This document shows positions 14,565 through 27,650 of a DNA stretch of 64,000 nucleotides, piece by piece. Position 1 is the first letter of the stretch; each line of letters begins with the position of its first letter. The position numbers were made by a program, and so were the translations under genes. The stretch lies in NCBI RefSeq assembly GCF_023159225.1, contig NC_063168.1:48625776-48689775 (forward strand). The letters run 5' to 3'. A model generated the notes under the pieces. That model was not told the origin of the DNA, made no database searches, and saw nothing but the letters and a program-made list of their open reading frames with translations. The DNA is from Perognathus longimembris pacificus (Eukaryota > Chordata > Mammalia > Rodentia > Heteromyidae).

Positions 14565-14745
14565 GGTTATTTTTTGAGAGAATCTCCGGCCCTTGTTTCC
14601 TTTGTAGCCAGGATAACTGACGTGTGCCATAGTATTCCATCATAGCTGAGAAGGGCTCTCATGAACTTTCTATCCAGGCTGGCCTTGAACCATGATCTTC
14701 TCTATCTCAGCCTCCAAAGTAGCTAGGATTAGACCAAGTGCCTCT
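14565..14745 (-). mobile_element. Old B1-type SINE near exon e20
   Basis: Reverse B1 features: ctatccaggctggccttgaa, tctatctcagcctccaaagt. Its right end lies about 190 bp from the donor of exon e20. Confidence 0.6.
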
Positions 14746-14931
14746 ATTCTTGCTTTAAAGATAATAGTGTACTCATAGTTGTATTTGTAAAATGACTCCT
14801 CACTAGATAGTATTAGAATATTTTCTGATTATGAGGAAAATCAGGTTAAAGTATCATTACTTTCTGTTTGCAATGTACTAGTAATGGGAATAGTGGTTTT
14901 AATGTAGAACTTTAGGGTTTTTTTATCTCAC

Positions 14932-15021
14932 CATGGAGTTGTGTTCTAAGACGCTTAAACCATTTTCGTTTATAGCCAGCCATATGACAGTATTTCCAAG
15001 GGATGACGATGAAGTTATGGG
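14932..15021 (-). CDS. PLEKHH2: PLEKHH2 exon e20, FERM region
   Basis: 30 codons, phase 0 both sides, local residues 808-837; donor ATG|GTGAGA. It encodes PITSSSSLGNTVIWLAINEN and GLSVLEHNSM, a beta-rich part of the FERM region. It seems more divergent from the human form (from memory) than the neighbouring exons, but the frame and the Trp-Leu-Ala core are kept. Confidence 0.93.
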
Positions 15022-15159
15022 CTGTGAAAAAGTAAAAATCACTCTATTAAAAAAATGTTAAACAAAGTGAAAGAAATATTTCTCAGTCTAAATGCCATCT
15101 TACATTTGCCATTATACAAATAACAACAAAAAGTATTATTCAAAACTTTCTTGGGGAGG

Positions 15160-15310
15160 AGGCAGTGTGGTAACACTGAAAAGAGGAGTTGGTTTGACAA
15201 CAGGAGACCTGACTTTAAGATCCAGATCTACCATTTGTGTGCATTGTGCTACCCAATCCCTCTGAGTTTTGACCTCATCTTTAATACAGGAACAATAGTC
15301 TTTATATCTT
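15160..15310 (-). mobile_element. MIR-like fragment
   Basis: Reverse MIR features: gagacctgactttaagatcc, then a Tyr/pyrimidine part (tgagttttgacctcatcttt) and aatacaggaacaatagt. Diverged. Confidence 0.5.
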
Positions 15311-16312
15311 ATTTTTACTCCATCAGGTTTATAGTCAAAAAAGGTTTAGAGTTTCCATGATGGTCATAGACATAAAGTTAAGTCTTACAAAAATTAGGAC
15401 ACATAATCTGTTATATTTGTATATAGTAAAATTTAACAAAACCATCTGTATATACCCAATTCTCTTTCCTATCTACTGAGGTCTGTTTCAAACAGTAAGA
15501 AACCATTAAAAAAAGAAGCCATTCAACTCAAGTGTCTATGGGTAGACAAATGAACAAACAAAATCTTTGTATATATGATACTACTCAGTTTTAAAAATGA
15601 GGGACCTTTTGATACAAGCTATATTATGAATGAAATGTAAAGACCCCCTAAGTAAAACAAATAACAAAAGAACAGATTTTTATAGAGTAGATTATGTGTA
15701 GAGTTAGAAGGTGGTTTCTAGCAGCTGGAGGTCAGGAAAGGGAGAAAACGGAGAGTTCAGGCTTAATAGTTATAGAGTTTAAGGTTGGGAAGATTTTTTA
15801 AAAGTTCTGATGATAGATGGTAATGATGGTGTAAAAGAATGTGTTTGGATGCACTTAATTCCACAAAACCATCTGCTGAAAAAGGGCTAAAATGGTAAAA
15901 TTTATGTGTATTTTACCACAAACACTGAAAAAGGAGAACCATTAAGAAAAGAAGAGCCTCCTTGTTCTGAAGAATACTGCTAGTCATTCAACATGAAGCA
16001 CAGCATCATCATACAAATGATATTTTCTGCCAACAAACACAGCATATATGGTCAGGAAGATGTTTAGTAGCCGTTCCAATTCTAAGTTGATAACTAAAAT
16101 GATTCACTCTTTAAATACAAGGTCCTGCTAAGTGGCTCAGTCTCTCAAACTCCTGAGTTCAGTCTCCAGGGTAACTGGGGCTATAGGAATATGCTAATGT
16201 GCCCACCTTACTCCTTATACTTAAAAATATATGTGTGTGTGTGTATGTGTACACACATATATTTGCCCCTTTGAAAATATATTAGTTTTCTACATGTTTA
16301 AAACTGAATTAT

Positions 16313-16546
16313 AGGGGCTGGAGATATGGCCTAGTGGCAAGAGTGCTTGCCTCGTATACATGAGGCCCTGGGTTCAATTCCCTAGCACCACATATACAGA
16401 AAACGGCCAGAAGTGGCACTGTGGCTCAAGTGGCAGAGTGCTAGCCTTGAGCAAAGGAAAAGAAAAAAAGAAACCAGGGACAGTGCTCAGGCCCTGAGTC
16501 CAAGCCCCAGGACTGGCCAAAAAACAAAAACAAAAACAAAAAAAAC
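16313..16546 (+). mobile_element. IDL-Geo SINE
   Basis: Complete plus-oriented element with a (CAAAAA)n tail and an 11-bp duplication aactgaattat on both sides (16,302-16,312 and 16,547-16,557). Confidence 0.95.
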
Positions 16547-16689
16547 AACTGAATTATCTTTCTGTTATCCTAGAATATAGCTTCCAAATACTAGCAACAG
16601 TAGCTTCTTAACAATTATAGTTACTCCTAGAATAAGAGAAGATACCTTAGAATTTTTGTGTGTGTTTGTATCTGTTTCCATTTCCTGTT

Positions 16690-16915
16690 CTTTAAAAAAG
16701 TATTTATTATTTATTTTTAATGCTGATATACTCATATGCATTGAACTCAGGGCCCAGATGCTATCCTTGGCTTTCTTCACTCAAGGTTGATGCTTGACCA
16801 TACCACCACTTCTGCCTTTTTGCTAGCTAACTGGAGGTAAGAATCTCACAGACTTTTCTGACCTCTAATGGTGATCCCAATGTCTCAGGCTTCTTGATCA
16901 CCAGCACCCAGTGAA
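16690..16915 (-). mobile_element. Old B1-Geo SINE
   Basis: Reverse Geo-like part (cattgaactcagggcccaga, tcactcaaggttgatgctt) and reverse B1-like part with the gctagctaactggaggtaag bridge. Confidence 0.65.
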
Positions 16916-17611
16916 GATACCTTAGGTTTGAATGATATACTTTCACTTCTTTACTAATGTATGAAAAATTGATATCCAAAAGCTTAAATCAACTTACACA
17001 TTGTTATAACTACTCAACAAATACTTATTAAATGATAATGACATGCAAAGAATTATACTGGACACAGAAGGACTTTAAGATCATTTAAGATCAAGAAGTG
17101 TGCAAGTTATTAATGAGGGTAAAAATGCACAGAAAAATATAACACAAGGTAGTATGTATCAGGATCTGAGATAGTCCAAAGTTACATAGTTCAGTAGAAA
17201 GAAGAGGAATTAGTAGGCACAGTTTGGGTCTGACAGTATTATTCAGTAGGAGAATGTGCTTGGTATACAATATACTTTGGAGAATTTGGTAGTTGGAAAG
17301 TCCTGGGTTTACAATCTCAAGTTTAGCTAGAGGCTTGCCAATAACCAGAATTTGGGAAATACAAACCTATTAAATAAGCCAATGAGTGAGAGAGTAAATA
17401 AGTAAATGGATGAATGAATGAAGAAAGAGTAGTTTAGCTGTTGTTTACAATCACCTGATTAGCCAGGTGTGTCTAGGAAATGATTTAGGGTGGATGGACA
17501 GCAGGGAAAACAGGGAGAAACTTTTCTCCCTTCCCCTAGCATCCCTTCATTGTTTACTTGAAACTGTTAGGAATTTCCTCAATTTTGATAAGGTTAAACA
17601 TCCTACAATCA

Positions 17612-17914
<303 letters not shown>

Positions 17915-18033
17915 TTATGCCACTCTATTTCATCCCCGTGTACTTCTTGTGCTTTCTGGAGATTTTGCCCTCCATCAAATTCTCCTATTATTTGACTTCT
18001 TAACCAGACTTGAGTATGAACAGAAAGTTAATA

Positions 18034-18039
<6 letters not shown>

Positions 18040-18067
<28 letters not shown>
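18040..18067. repeat. (GT)n microsatellite
   Basis: About 14 GT units at the start of a minus-oriented SINE cluster. Confidence 0.9.
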
Positions 18068-18068
<1 letters not shown>

Positions 18069-18366
18069 TTTGAACTCAGGTCCATGCTCTTGCTAGGCAG
18101 ATGCTCTTGGCACTGAGCCATGCCTCCAGCCCTGATTTTTGCTATTTTTGAGACAGGGTCTTGCTTCCTGCTCAGGAGTATACCTAGGCTCTATCTGCTT
18201 ATACTAGGATCCTGCTGTGGGCTAGGTGAACAGGCATGCAACACAGTGGCTCTTTGTTGGGAAGGGGTCCCATAACCTTTTCTGCCCAAACTGAGCTCTA
18301 ACCACAATCCTCCCAATCAGCTTTCCAAGCAGCCAGAATTACAGGTATGAGCTACTGACACTTGGC
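18068..18366 (-). mobile_element. ID and B1-type SINE cluster
   Basis: Reverse ID head (tttgaactcaggtccatgct, gcactgagccatgcctccag) followed by reverse B1 features (gagacagggtcttgctt; gcagccagaattacaggtat). Diverged. Confidence 0.65.
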
Positions 18367-18490
18367 TCAAGCAGGTAAAATTTCAACCTCTGAAGAGCTA
18401 ACACAAAACCTAGGTTGGAATGAATTTACTAGGTAATTTCTTTGGGGAATATTTCCATTCTGAAAGAACATGTACAAGAAGTAGAGCCCA

Positions 18491-18702
18491 GGGGCTGGGA
18501 AAATGGCCTAGTGGTAACGTGCTCGCCTCATATACATGAAGCCCTGGGTTCGATTCCTCAGCACCACATATATAGAAAAAGCCGGAAGTGGCACTGTGAC
18601 TCAAGTGGTAGAGTGCTAGCCTTGAGCAAAAAGAAGCCAGGACAGTGGTTAGGCCCTGAGTTCAAGCCCCAGGACTGACAAAAAAACAAAACAAAACAAA
18701 AA
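18491..18702 (+). mobile_element. IDL-Geo SINE
   Basis: Complete plus-oriented dimer with a (CAAAA)n tail. Flanks aagtagagcccag and aagtagagctca are a slightly decayed target duplication. Confidence 0.9.
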
Positions 18703-19077
18703 AGTAGAGCTCAATTGGTAGAATTTTAGGAAATACCACTTCTGGCTTGAAGAAATGTAAGATTCATTGACAAACTTCTCAACCCAAATCAGAGAAGCAA
18801 CTGCTTATAATACATAGAAGACCTTAAATGAATCCTTTTTAGAAAATTAATAGTAGATTGAATTCACTTCTAATTTTAAATTTTACAACTTAGTTACTAA
18901 AACTGAGACTCCCAATAAATCACAATCTTTATATTAGAATGTCTCTGATGACAGTTGCATACTTTAAAAAACACATTAAAAGTCATTGGTTTTTAGTATA
19001 TAAAAGGGAAAGTTCTATGTTACATGAATTATATATCAATAAGGCTATTTCATTGTTTTTCTATGTTAAAATTTTTT

Positions 19078-19160
19078 TGGACTGGAGGTGCAGCTTACAT
19101 GGGAGACCATCTGCCTAGAAGTACAAGGCCCTTAGTTCAAACCTTAGTACTCAATTTTTA
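19078..19160 (+). mobile_element. ID-like monomer
   Basis: ctggaggtgcagcttac ... ccatctgcctagaag ... agttcaaaccttagtact matches the tRNA-Ala-like ID head without a right module. Confidence 0.6.
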
Positions 19161-19186
19161 AAAATGTGCAAAAAGGCAGTTTATTT

Positions 19187-19383
19187 ATTTTTTTGGCCAG
19201 TCCTGGGCCTTCAACTCAGGGCCTGAGCACTGTCCCTGGCTTCTTTTTGCTCAAGGCTAGCACTCTGCCACTTAAGCCACAGCGCTTCTGGCTGTTTTCT
19301 ATATATGTGGTGCTGAGGAATCGAACCCAGGGCTTCATGTATACAAGGCAAGCACTCTTGCCACTAGGCCATATTCCCAGCCC
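19187..19383 (-). mobile_element. IDL-Geo SINE
   Basis: Complete minus-oriented element; aaggcagtttattt occurs on both sides as the target duplication. Confidence 0.92.
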
Positions 19384-19689
19384 AAGGCAGTTTATTTTTT
19401 ATCTTATTAGATAAGATTTTTGGGGTAAATACTTCATGCAATTATATAACTCCTATGCAATTTTTCTTCTTTAAGATTCACGTGTATCCCAAATGAAAGA
19501 GGATCTAAGTTAAGGTCATTTTTTTTAGCTGACAATTTTTTTGTGTGTCATTCTACAGTCTATGCTTCAAAAAAAATGCGTGATTATTAAAATAGGTTTG
19601 AAAGTCTCCCACTACATCTTGAATAAAATTATCTGTAGCTTTTCGGGGTCATCAGTGACAATTTTGTCACCTTTTAATTTTTTTAATTT

Positions 19690-19909
19690 TTTTATTTTAT
19701 TTATTTATTTTTTTTTGGCCAGTCCTGGGCCTTGGACTCAGGGCCTGAGCACTGTCCCTGGCTTCTTCCCGCTCAAGGCTAGCACTCTACCACTTGAGCC
19801 ACAGCGCCGCTTCTGGCCGTTTTCTGTATATGTGGTGCTGGGGAATCGAACCTAGGGCCTCGTGTATCCGAGGCAGGCACTCTTGCCACTAGGCTATATC
19901 CCCAGCCCC
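19690..19909 (-). mobile_element. IDL-Geo SINE close to exon e18
   Basis: Near-consensus, CpG-rich copy in minus orientation with a long T/A-rich tail. Flanks caccttttaattttt and cacctttttattttta are similar. It lies about 80 bp downstream of the exon e18 donor. Confidence 0.92.
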
Positions 19910-19991
19910 ACCTTTTTATTTTTAGCCTTTAAAATTTGATCAGAAAAACTAGTGTGACCCCACCATTAAAAGAATTAAAAATAGTTCCTCA

Positions 19992-20207
<216 letters not shown>

Positions 20208-21040
20208 TTACCATTACCATTTAGAAATATTTGCTATGGGAATCTACTGTGTTATTGCTGATAACATAGGATATATGTTCGTTTTAAGATACTATTTTAA
20301 TTGTTAATATTAAGGTGAAAATGGAATTTAAAAACAAAATAAGGTGAATAAAGTTATTATAGGAACTCTTGAAATAGTATTAACATGGACCTTTAAGGGT
20401 ATCTACTACTATATGCAATGGGAGTAAAAGTAATATTCTCCTTACTCTCTTCCTAGACTTTCTCCATGAATGTTACTGTGTTTGGTCCCTCTATTCAGTC
20501 ACTTATGAATAGAGCCCTTCCTTTTCATCTCTTAAAAAATGTTCAGTTCTTATTTCTTCTTATAGACCATACAGAGGCCACCTCTCCTAATCCATCCACC
20601 CACCTACCCATCAGCCATCTCTCTTCTGACTTCCTTGCCCAACCTTCTACACCCAGTTTCTGTTGTAAGTCAGGCACCATACTAACTGATGTAAGACAGG
20701 TATAATGTGAACAGAGTCCTCACTTTCAATGAGTTTCCTGTCTAATCAGAGATGGATGCATAAGCCAATTCTTGTGATAATGGTACTAAGTTCCATTCTC
20801 ATCTTATTTCTATTCTTACTTCTAGACAATCCCTACCTTATTCCTAGATAAGTATCCTTTTTAATGTCTTCATAAAAATAAAAGCTTTCTACCCAACCTC
20901 ACCCAAGTCCTTCTCCTAGAGCAAGCAATTGCAGTGTTCCCATCTGCCACTAGTTAGGACTACCTACAATGACTTGTAGGACCTCATTAACCCTTGAAGA
21001 CTACAGCAGGTAGACAATCAGTTACAAAACAATGTTCAAG

Positions 21041-21243
21041 GGCTGGGGATATGGCCTAGTGGCAAGAGAGCTTGCCTCGTATACAAGAGGCCCTGGGTTC
21101 GATTCCCCAGCACCACATATACAGAAAACGGCCAGAAGTGGCGCTGTGGCTCAAGTGGCAGAGTGCTAGCCTTGAGCAAAAGGAAGCCAGGGACAGAGCT
21201 CAGGCCCTGAGTCCAAGGCCCAGGACTGGCCAAAAAACAAAAC
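21041..21243 (+). mobile_element. IDL-Geo SINE
   Basis: Near-consensus plus-oriented dimer. The repeat aaaacaatgttcaag lies directly before (21,026-21,040) and after (21,244-21,258). Confidence 0.95.
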
Positions 21244-21955
21244 AAAACAATGTTCAAGAACAATCTGGCTTTTAGGGAAGCCTTTCATAACATGTCCAGA
21301 GTCAGTATTTCCTTCCCTGATGCCTGACATGCAGTAGGGTATAGGACAAACACAAGGAGTAGTTAAGGATATTCAGCTAATTCCCAGCATGCCCCATGTG
21401 AATATGGGTGCCTTACCAGACACTGCCTACAACAATTAGGAACCAGCTTGAAGAATTTCCTTAAGACAGAGAACATCAACAAGGAACTGCAGATATTCAA
21501 AATGTAAGAGAAATAACTCTTTAGAAAGCTTGATTTCTTTAGTGTATCTCATTTATCTTCATAAAAAGTGCTCTACGGAGATGAGAGCAGAAGCATTGTT
21601 TAAATGTCCTTATATACAGACAGGAAATGTATTTTTTAATGTTAGTCATGTACTGTTTTCTTGAGGTGTGGTCTTGCCTCTCTGCCCCTTCCTCACATTT
21701 ACCTAAAAATTTTAAAACATATATCCCTGGAGCAGATTATATTTTTTCTTAGAGAAAGTTTTCTTGAAAAAATTACAGGTAAAAGTATGAAGACAAACTT
21801 AAATGTTAATAAAAGCCAGGGATTTTCACAGAAAATCTGTATCTAGAGGACTAAACCCTAGAATGACTGTGAGGAAATCATCCCAACCCTCTCACCAAGA
21901 AAATATATATATGAGCCCAGTTTATCTTCTCTACAACTTTTCATCACCTAGCCAA

Positions 21956-22078
21956 GCATGTTGGTTTCACACCTGTAATCCCAGCAGATTGCAAGTCAAA
22001 TGCAAGCCTGGGTTACAAGGTAAGTTCCAGGTCAGCCAGAGCTGCAAACAACAACAACAATAAAACCCCAAACAAACA
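21956..22078 (+). mobile_element. B1-like monomer
   Basis: gttggtttcacacctgtaat, ccagcagattgcaagtc, tccaggtcagccagagctg and a CAA-rich tail show a diverged B1/7SL-like unit. Confidence 0.6.
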
Positions 22079-22127
22079 AAGAAAGGAACAGAAAGTGGAA
22101 GAGAGAGAGAGACAAAGAGAAAAAGTG

Positions 22128-22352
22128 AGAAATGGTGGCTCATGCCTGTAATCCTAGCTACTAAGAGGGTCGTAACCAGGAGTATCATTTGAACCCAGAC
22201 CAGGCAGAAACATTCATGAGATTTCATCTCCAATTAACCAGCATAAGGCTGGACTAGATAGAGGCATGGCTCAAGTAGTAGAGCAGCAACTGTGAGAGTA
22301 TGAAAAATGAGCATGAATGTGAGTCCCAAAGTTCAAATCCTGGTACCAGAGC
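22128..22352 (+). mobile_element. B1-Geo SINE
   Basis: B1 part ggtggctcatgcctgtaatc, bridge atctccaattaaccagc, Geo part aggcatggctcaagtagtag and agttcaaatcctggtacc. Confidence 0.75.
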
Positions 22353-23832
22353 AAAGGAAAAGAAAAGAGAACAATTAGTGTAGCTATCATGTTTTAAAGT
22401 CCAGATGATCTTAAAATTATTCTAAAAGCTAATTATTTATTCCTTCCTCTGAAAGTATTTTCTTAGGAAGAATGGTTGGGTTGTAAAGCTGTGGTAGACA
22501 CAGAGGACAGAAATAGCGGGATTGCTCAGGGAGACCACAGTCTCCCTGCAGTGGTGCAAAACAGAAGCATGAACATGAGATTCTAAACCACTGAGGTCAG
22601 GACGACAATACATTGGTGTAGAACATAACAGAAATGCTTAGACAGCCCAATCCACCAGGACAGAATCGAGGAAGATTTCCTAGAAGAAGTGACACCTATG
22701 AGGAAAATGAAAGGATAAGATAAAATCAACAGGGGTAGAGATGTTTCAAACACAAGAGGCAAGCTAGTAAATTATACAGAGTAAAGTAAGGGCAAATTAG
22801 GGGACTGTGCATAAACACACCATTTATACTTTACTGGGCATGAAGTTCAAGGCAGGGAATGTTGAGGTTAAGAGTGGCAGCCAGCATTCAGATCATGAAT
22901 GTCTTCGGATGTAAGTGAGGAAATAACATCACTTGGGATGCACTTGGAGAAGGAAGATCTTGAGTTCAAGGCCACTCTGGGGCTATATCATGAAACCCTG
23001 TCTCAAATCCTCCTTTCCCCCCAAACAGAATGGATGAGATGTTGTGGAATGGTGTATAATGTGAGAGGCCACTGGCTGATGTGGGATATCGAAGTGTATG
23101 TTGGGGATGCTATAAACGATCACAGAGCTGCTTTCAAACTTCTCCTTAATTATACTACATGGAGACCCTAGTGTGATAGAAGTTATAAGTTGCCTCTATG
23201 ATCATGTTCTTCTTCTGGAGAAGCAAAATGCCTTAAATTCAGTTGAGCCTACTGCTGGCTACGACCACATTCCCCACTGCCTTCTAAGTTGGGCAAGGCC
23301 ATGTGACTAAATTATAAACAGACAGGAAGATGCAGAGACAGTGCTGCAAAGTAAGCATGGAGAAGTTTTTCCAAAGGCAGAGGGCATGCGCGTGCCCCAT
23401 CCCAATGCCTGGAGCACTGACAGACACCAGGAGACCTGGGAGACCTCCAGGATCAGGACTCCCTCCAAACTGCTCCTGGGGGCGGGGCAGAAGGGAGAGC
23501 AGAACAAAGCCTACACCTCTGGTGACTGTAGTAAGATGCCCCCACCCACGCTGAGAGAGACAAACATAGTTCTACTAGTTAAGTCACTAGTAATCTGCAA
23601 ACTTGATATAACAGGTAAATAAAAGTAAGTGCTCTAGATTTTCCAAAACTCATTCCTATTCCAGATTATGGAATGACGTTGGCCTGGCATCCTCAGCCCC
23701 ACAGGCTCAACACTCAAATTAGTTTATTAAATGAAAAGCCATACTTTCAAGAGAATTAAGAAACAAGGTTTTCTTTATGGAATATGGTCTCATTCTCTGT
23801 CACTACAACTGCCATTTCAGAGTCAAACTGTA

Positions 23833-24014
23833 GGGCTGGGAATATGGCCTAGTGGCAAGAGTGCTTGCCTCCTACACATGAAGCTCTCAGTTCCATTCCC
23901 CAGCACCACATATATGGAAAATGGCCAGAAGGGGCGCTGTGGCTCAGGTGGCAGAGTGCTAGCCTTGGAGCAGGAAGAAGCCAGGGACAGTGCTCAGGTC
24001 CAAAAAAAAAAAAA
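23833..24014 (+). mobile_element. IDL-Geo SINE, 3'-shortened
   Basis: Plus-oriented dimer whose Geo half stops early (gtgctcaggtcc then A-run). A perfect 14-bp duplication agagtcaaactgta flanks it (23,819-23,832 and 24,015-24,028). Confidence 0.95.
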
Positions 24015-24142
24015 AGAGTCAAACTGTAATTTTAATGCCTGAACATTTTAAGGCCTTAGTGACAGCAAAATGAATGTAAAGACTTACTAAAGGCATATTG
24101 TTTTATAGCATTCAATTGAGTAAAGAAATTCGTATCTTATCA

Positions 24143-24475
<333 letters not shown>

Positions 24476-24904
24476 ACCAGGTTCTCACAAAGGAAGAAAG
24501 AAAAGATGACTATGGACTCCCTCTATGTGATATGAGCTTTTTAAATGTTTTAATGTCCTGAAGTACAAAATCGTTAAGTGTTACTGAGGAAGGACCTACA
24601 ACACTGAATGAAATTAAGCTTGCCATCTCTTCTAAAAAATGCAGGCTATAACTTCATTCAACATATCAACCCAATTTTCAAAAACCCATGATCTTTCCAG
24701 AACAACTCAGATATACTAAACAGATGGCAAATGAAGCATTCCATTCAAAATCAACCCCTTAAATAAGCAGGGAAAAGGAGTAAGGTTTTATCTGGGCACT
24801 GAAAAGATAGTATCAACACACTTAAATATGTTGTCATTGTTTAGGCACTTGCTGATAAACAGCATGAGGAACTCAAAAATAGTTTTCATGTTCTCATTTT
24901 TACT

Positions 24905-25045
24905 TGTTGAAACATGGTTTGGCTTTGTTGGTTGGTTTTGAGATTCTATGCTGCCCAATTGGTCTTTGGGCTCAAGCTATCCTCCTACCTCAGCCTCTTG
25001 AGTAGCTGGGACTACAGGCACACTAGTGTGCCTGGTTCATATAGT
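24905..25045 (-). mobile_element. B1-like SINE
   Basis: Reverse B1/7SL body: ctgcccaattggtctttggg, ctcctacctcagcctcttga, gtagctgggactacaggca. Confidence 0.75.
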
Positions 25046-25602
25046 ATGGTTTTTGTTTGCCTAGAAGTACCTTAATTCAGTGGCTCTGTTTATTCCTGCT
25101 CTGTTTGTTTATGCATGAGCCTCTCAGGGCTCTGGCTTCAGATCAGACACAGGTGCTATGGGTGCTCAAAGCGCTATGACAATGAGGCAGACAAGCGACC
25201 CTCCAGCACACAGATTACTATCATGACTGCACAGTGGCTGGAGGAGATACACCTGGATCTAGCAGTACTTAAGGTGTGTGCGGCTTGGCTACGCTGTAGA
25301 TTTCTGGGCACATTCTCTCTACCTACTTAAGGAAGAAAACATACTCCATTACTTGGAGTACGTCTTTGAGAAGTTATCTAGAATAGTAATTATCTTGAAA
25401 AAAAACTCATCCAAGCCCCATTTTTAGATCAATGGCAACATGAAGTGAAATAATGCAGGACTGTTACCTGGTAGGGGAGCTGGACAACAGAAAGAGGTAG
25501 GGAATTCAAAATGATATAAAACAAGGTGATATAAAAAAGTGATATAAAACAAAGAATGTAGTTTAAGATGAAAGCCTTCCCTTTAGGCCATGCTTACATT
25601 TT

Positions 25603-25836
25603 TTAGGGGGGCAGTCTGGTCATGGGGCTTGAACTCTGGGCCTGTGCACTGTCTCTGAGCTCTTCAGCTCAAGGCTAGTGCTCTATCGCCTTGAGCCACA
25701 GTGCCACTTCTAGTTTTCTGGTGGTTAGTTGGAGATTAGAGTCTCATGCCCTGCCCAGGCTGGCTTTGAACTGTGATCCTCAGATATCAGCCTCTTGAAT
25801 AGCTAGGATTGCAGGCATGAGCCACCGGTACCTGGC
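25603..25836 (-). mobile_element. B1-Geo SINE
   Basis: Reverse Geo (ggcttgaactctgggcctgt, ctcaaggctagtgctctatc), bridge ttctggtggttagttggag, reverse B1 (ctggctttgaactgtgatcc, ataggattgcaggcatgagc-like). A further fragment of the same kind lies at about 25,935-26,010. Confidence 0.85.
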
Positions 25837-26144
25837 CACTTACATTTCTGTATATACCTTATTTTACCCATTTGAAGTGAGAAACTATATATCTTATTGA
25901 GACTTATAATCCAATACAGTCTAGCTGTCCCTACTGGAAGCCTTTCTTTCCAGGCAGGCACTCTACCACTGAGCCCCAGAGGCCCAGTGTTGTGAGCCAC
26001 TGGCACCTGGCTCATTCTTCATAATTTTTATGTCCCCTTTCTCATCCTCTTATAAATGTGAAGAGAGAATAGCCTGTAATCCCTTTCTATTGACCTTCCC
26101 TTCACTCCTTGGTGACTATAGCCTATTTAATACTGTTCTCTGAA

Positions 26145-26350
26145 ACTGCAGTGGTTCACGCCTGTCATCCTAGCTCATCAGGAGCCTGAAATCTGAGAAT
26201 TGCTGTTCAAAGCTAGCCCAAGTAGAAAAAGTCCATGAGACTCTCATATTCAATTAATCACAGAAAAAGCTGGAAGTGGAGTGATGACTGAAGTGGTAAA
26301 GTGCTAGCCTTGAGCAAAAAGGAGCTCAGGGACAGGACACAGGCCTAGGC
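26145..26350 (+). mobile_element. B1-Geo SINE
   Basis: gtggttcacgcctgtcatcc, gatgactgaagtggtaaagt and gtgctagccttgagcaaaaa show both halves. The tail runs into an AAC/AC-rich repeat to about 26,400. Confidence 0.8.
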
Positions 26351-26411
26351 CCAGCAAACAAACAAACAAACAACCCCCCCCACACACACACACACAAAAC
26401 AACGCCTGCAG

Positions 26412-26660
26412 TGTGAGTCAGGTATGGTGGTGCATGCCTCTAACTCCAGCCACTTGGAAGGTGGAAGCAGAAGGATCATGAGCTTCAGGCTGGTACAGGA
26501 AAAGTTAGTGCAACCCTGTCTCAAAGACAAAATAAAAACAAAATAGCTGGGTGCACAGCCCAAGAGGTAGAGTACTTGCCTAGAAAGCACAAGGCCCCTG
26601 AGTTCAATTCCCAGTGCAGAAAAGGCAACAAAAACAAACAAACAAACAAACCAAACACTC
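26412..26660 (+). mobile_element. B1-ID composite SINE
   Basis: B1 half (ggtatggtggtgcatgcctc, ccctgtctcaaagac) joined to an ID half (gggtgcacagcccaagaggt, aagcacaaggcccctgagtt, caattcccagtgcag) with a (CAAA)n tail. This is a different right half from B1-Geo. Confidence 0.8.
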
Positions 26661-26859
26661 TGCAGTGTGATCCTCCTCACCCCTTCCTGTCTCTGTGACA
26701 ATAACCTCAGTTATTTGCACACAAGTCACCACTCCGTGAAGCCTTTATCCAAGTTCCACAACTTGAACATACACATTATATTCATGGTAATATCAAATGT
26801 TGGTAGGCAGGCTCTGAACTTTGTGCTTCACATTTACTGATGTTTAAGTCTTCAGAAAA

Positions 26860-27000
26860 CCCTAGCATAGATACCATTTGAATCTCCACTTTATGCAGAC
26901 ATTATTGAGATATAGAGAGGCTAAAGGACTTGCTCAGAGCCACATAGCAAGTCCAGCATTTTAACCCAAATCTGTCTCCAAGCACCACTATCTCTCAAGA
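26860..27000 (+). mobile_element. MIR fragment
   Basis: Core-like series: agatatagagaggctaaagg, acttgctcagagccacatag, caagtccagcattttaaccc. Matches the conserved MIR pattern in plus orientation. Confidence 0.75.
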
Positions 27001-27199
27001 CTCTGTGACACAGTTCCTCATCATCTCTAGGATCTGCAAAGTTGTAGAGGGAAGGGGAACTCTATAAGGAGGATTCTATTTGCCTTTGAAGTCCTCAGGC
27101 TTCAAATGAGGCCTGGCAGTGGTAAACTGAATGAATAAATGAACAAACGATAGTCACAATCAATTAATACAGGAATTACTTGAAAAAAAACCCCTCAGA

Positions 27200-27330
27200 T
27201 ATTCCTTTTTCTATTGTTTTGGATAAGTGACTGAATTCTTAAGCTTCAGCTTCATCTACAAGATGGAGATAAAAGGAATCCCATCAGGATTACAAGAGAG
27301 AATGTCTACTAAGCTCAGCACAGGTCTGGG
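27200..27330 (-). mobile_element. MIR-like fragment
   Basis: ggataagtgactgaattctt, agcttcagcttcatctacaa, gatggagataaaaggaatcc resembles the reverse of the MIR core. Weak. Confidence 0.45.
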
Positions 27331-27411
27331 ATCCGATAAATCATCAAAAGATTATTAGTTTGGTAATTCCTATTAGAAGCCTTGAGCATCACAACAAAAT
27401 CTATTCTGGTA

Positions 27412-27650
27412 CTCAGGATGGTGGGGCATGCATGTAATCCCAGCACTCTAGGAGCAGAAGGAGCTCGAGTTTGAGGCCTGTCTCAACTGCATAGCAACTC
27501 TTGAGGCCAGCCTGAGATAACAATGTGCAGCAATGATGCAAAAATAGAAAGGGAGAGAAAAAAAGGGGAAGAGTGAGAAGGGGAAAGGTAGAGGAGGGAA
27601 GAGGAGAGAGGGAGGGAAAAGGAGGAGAGAAAGAGAGACAGAGAAGAGCC
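27412..27650 (+). mobile_element. B1-like SINE with GA-rich tail
   Basis: catgcatgtaatcccagcac, gagctcgagtttgaggcctg and ttgaggccagcctgagataa, followed by a 110-bp GA/GGGA-rich tract from about 27,541. Confidence 0.7.
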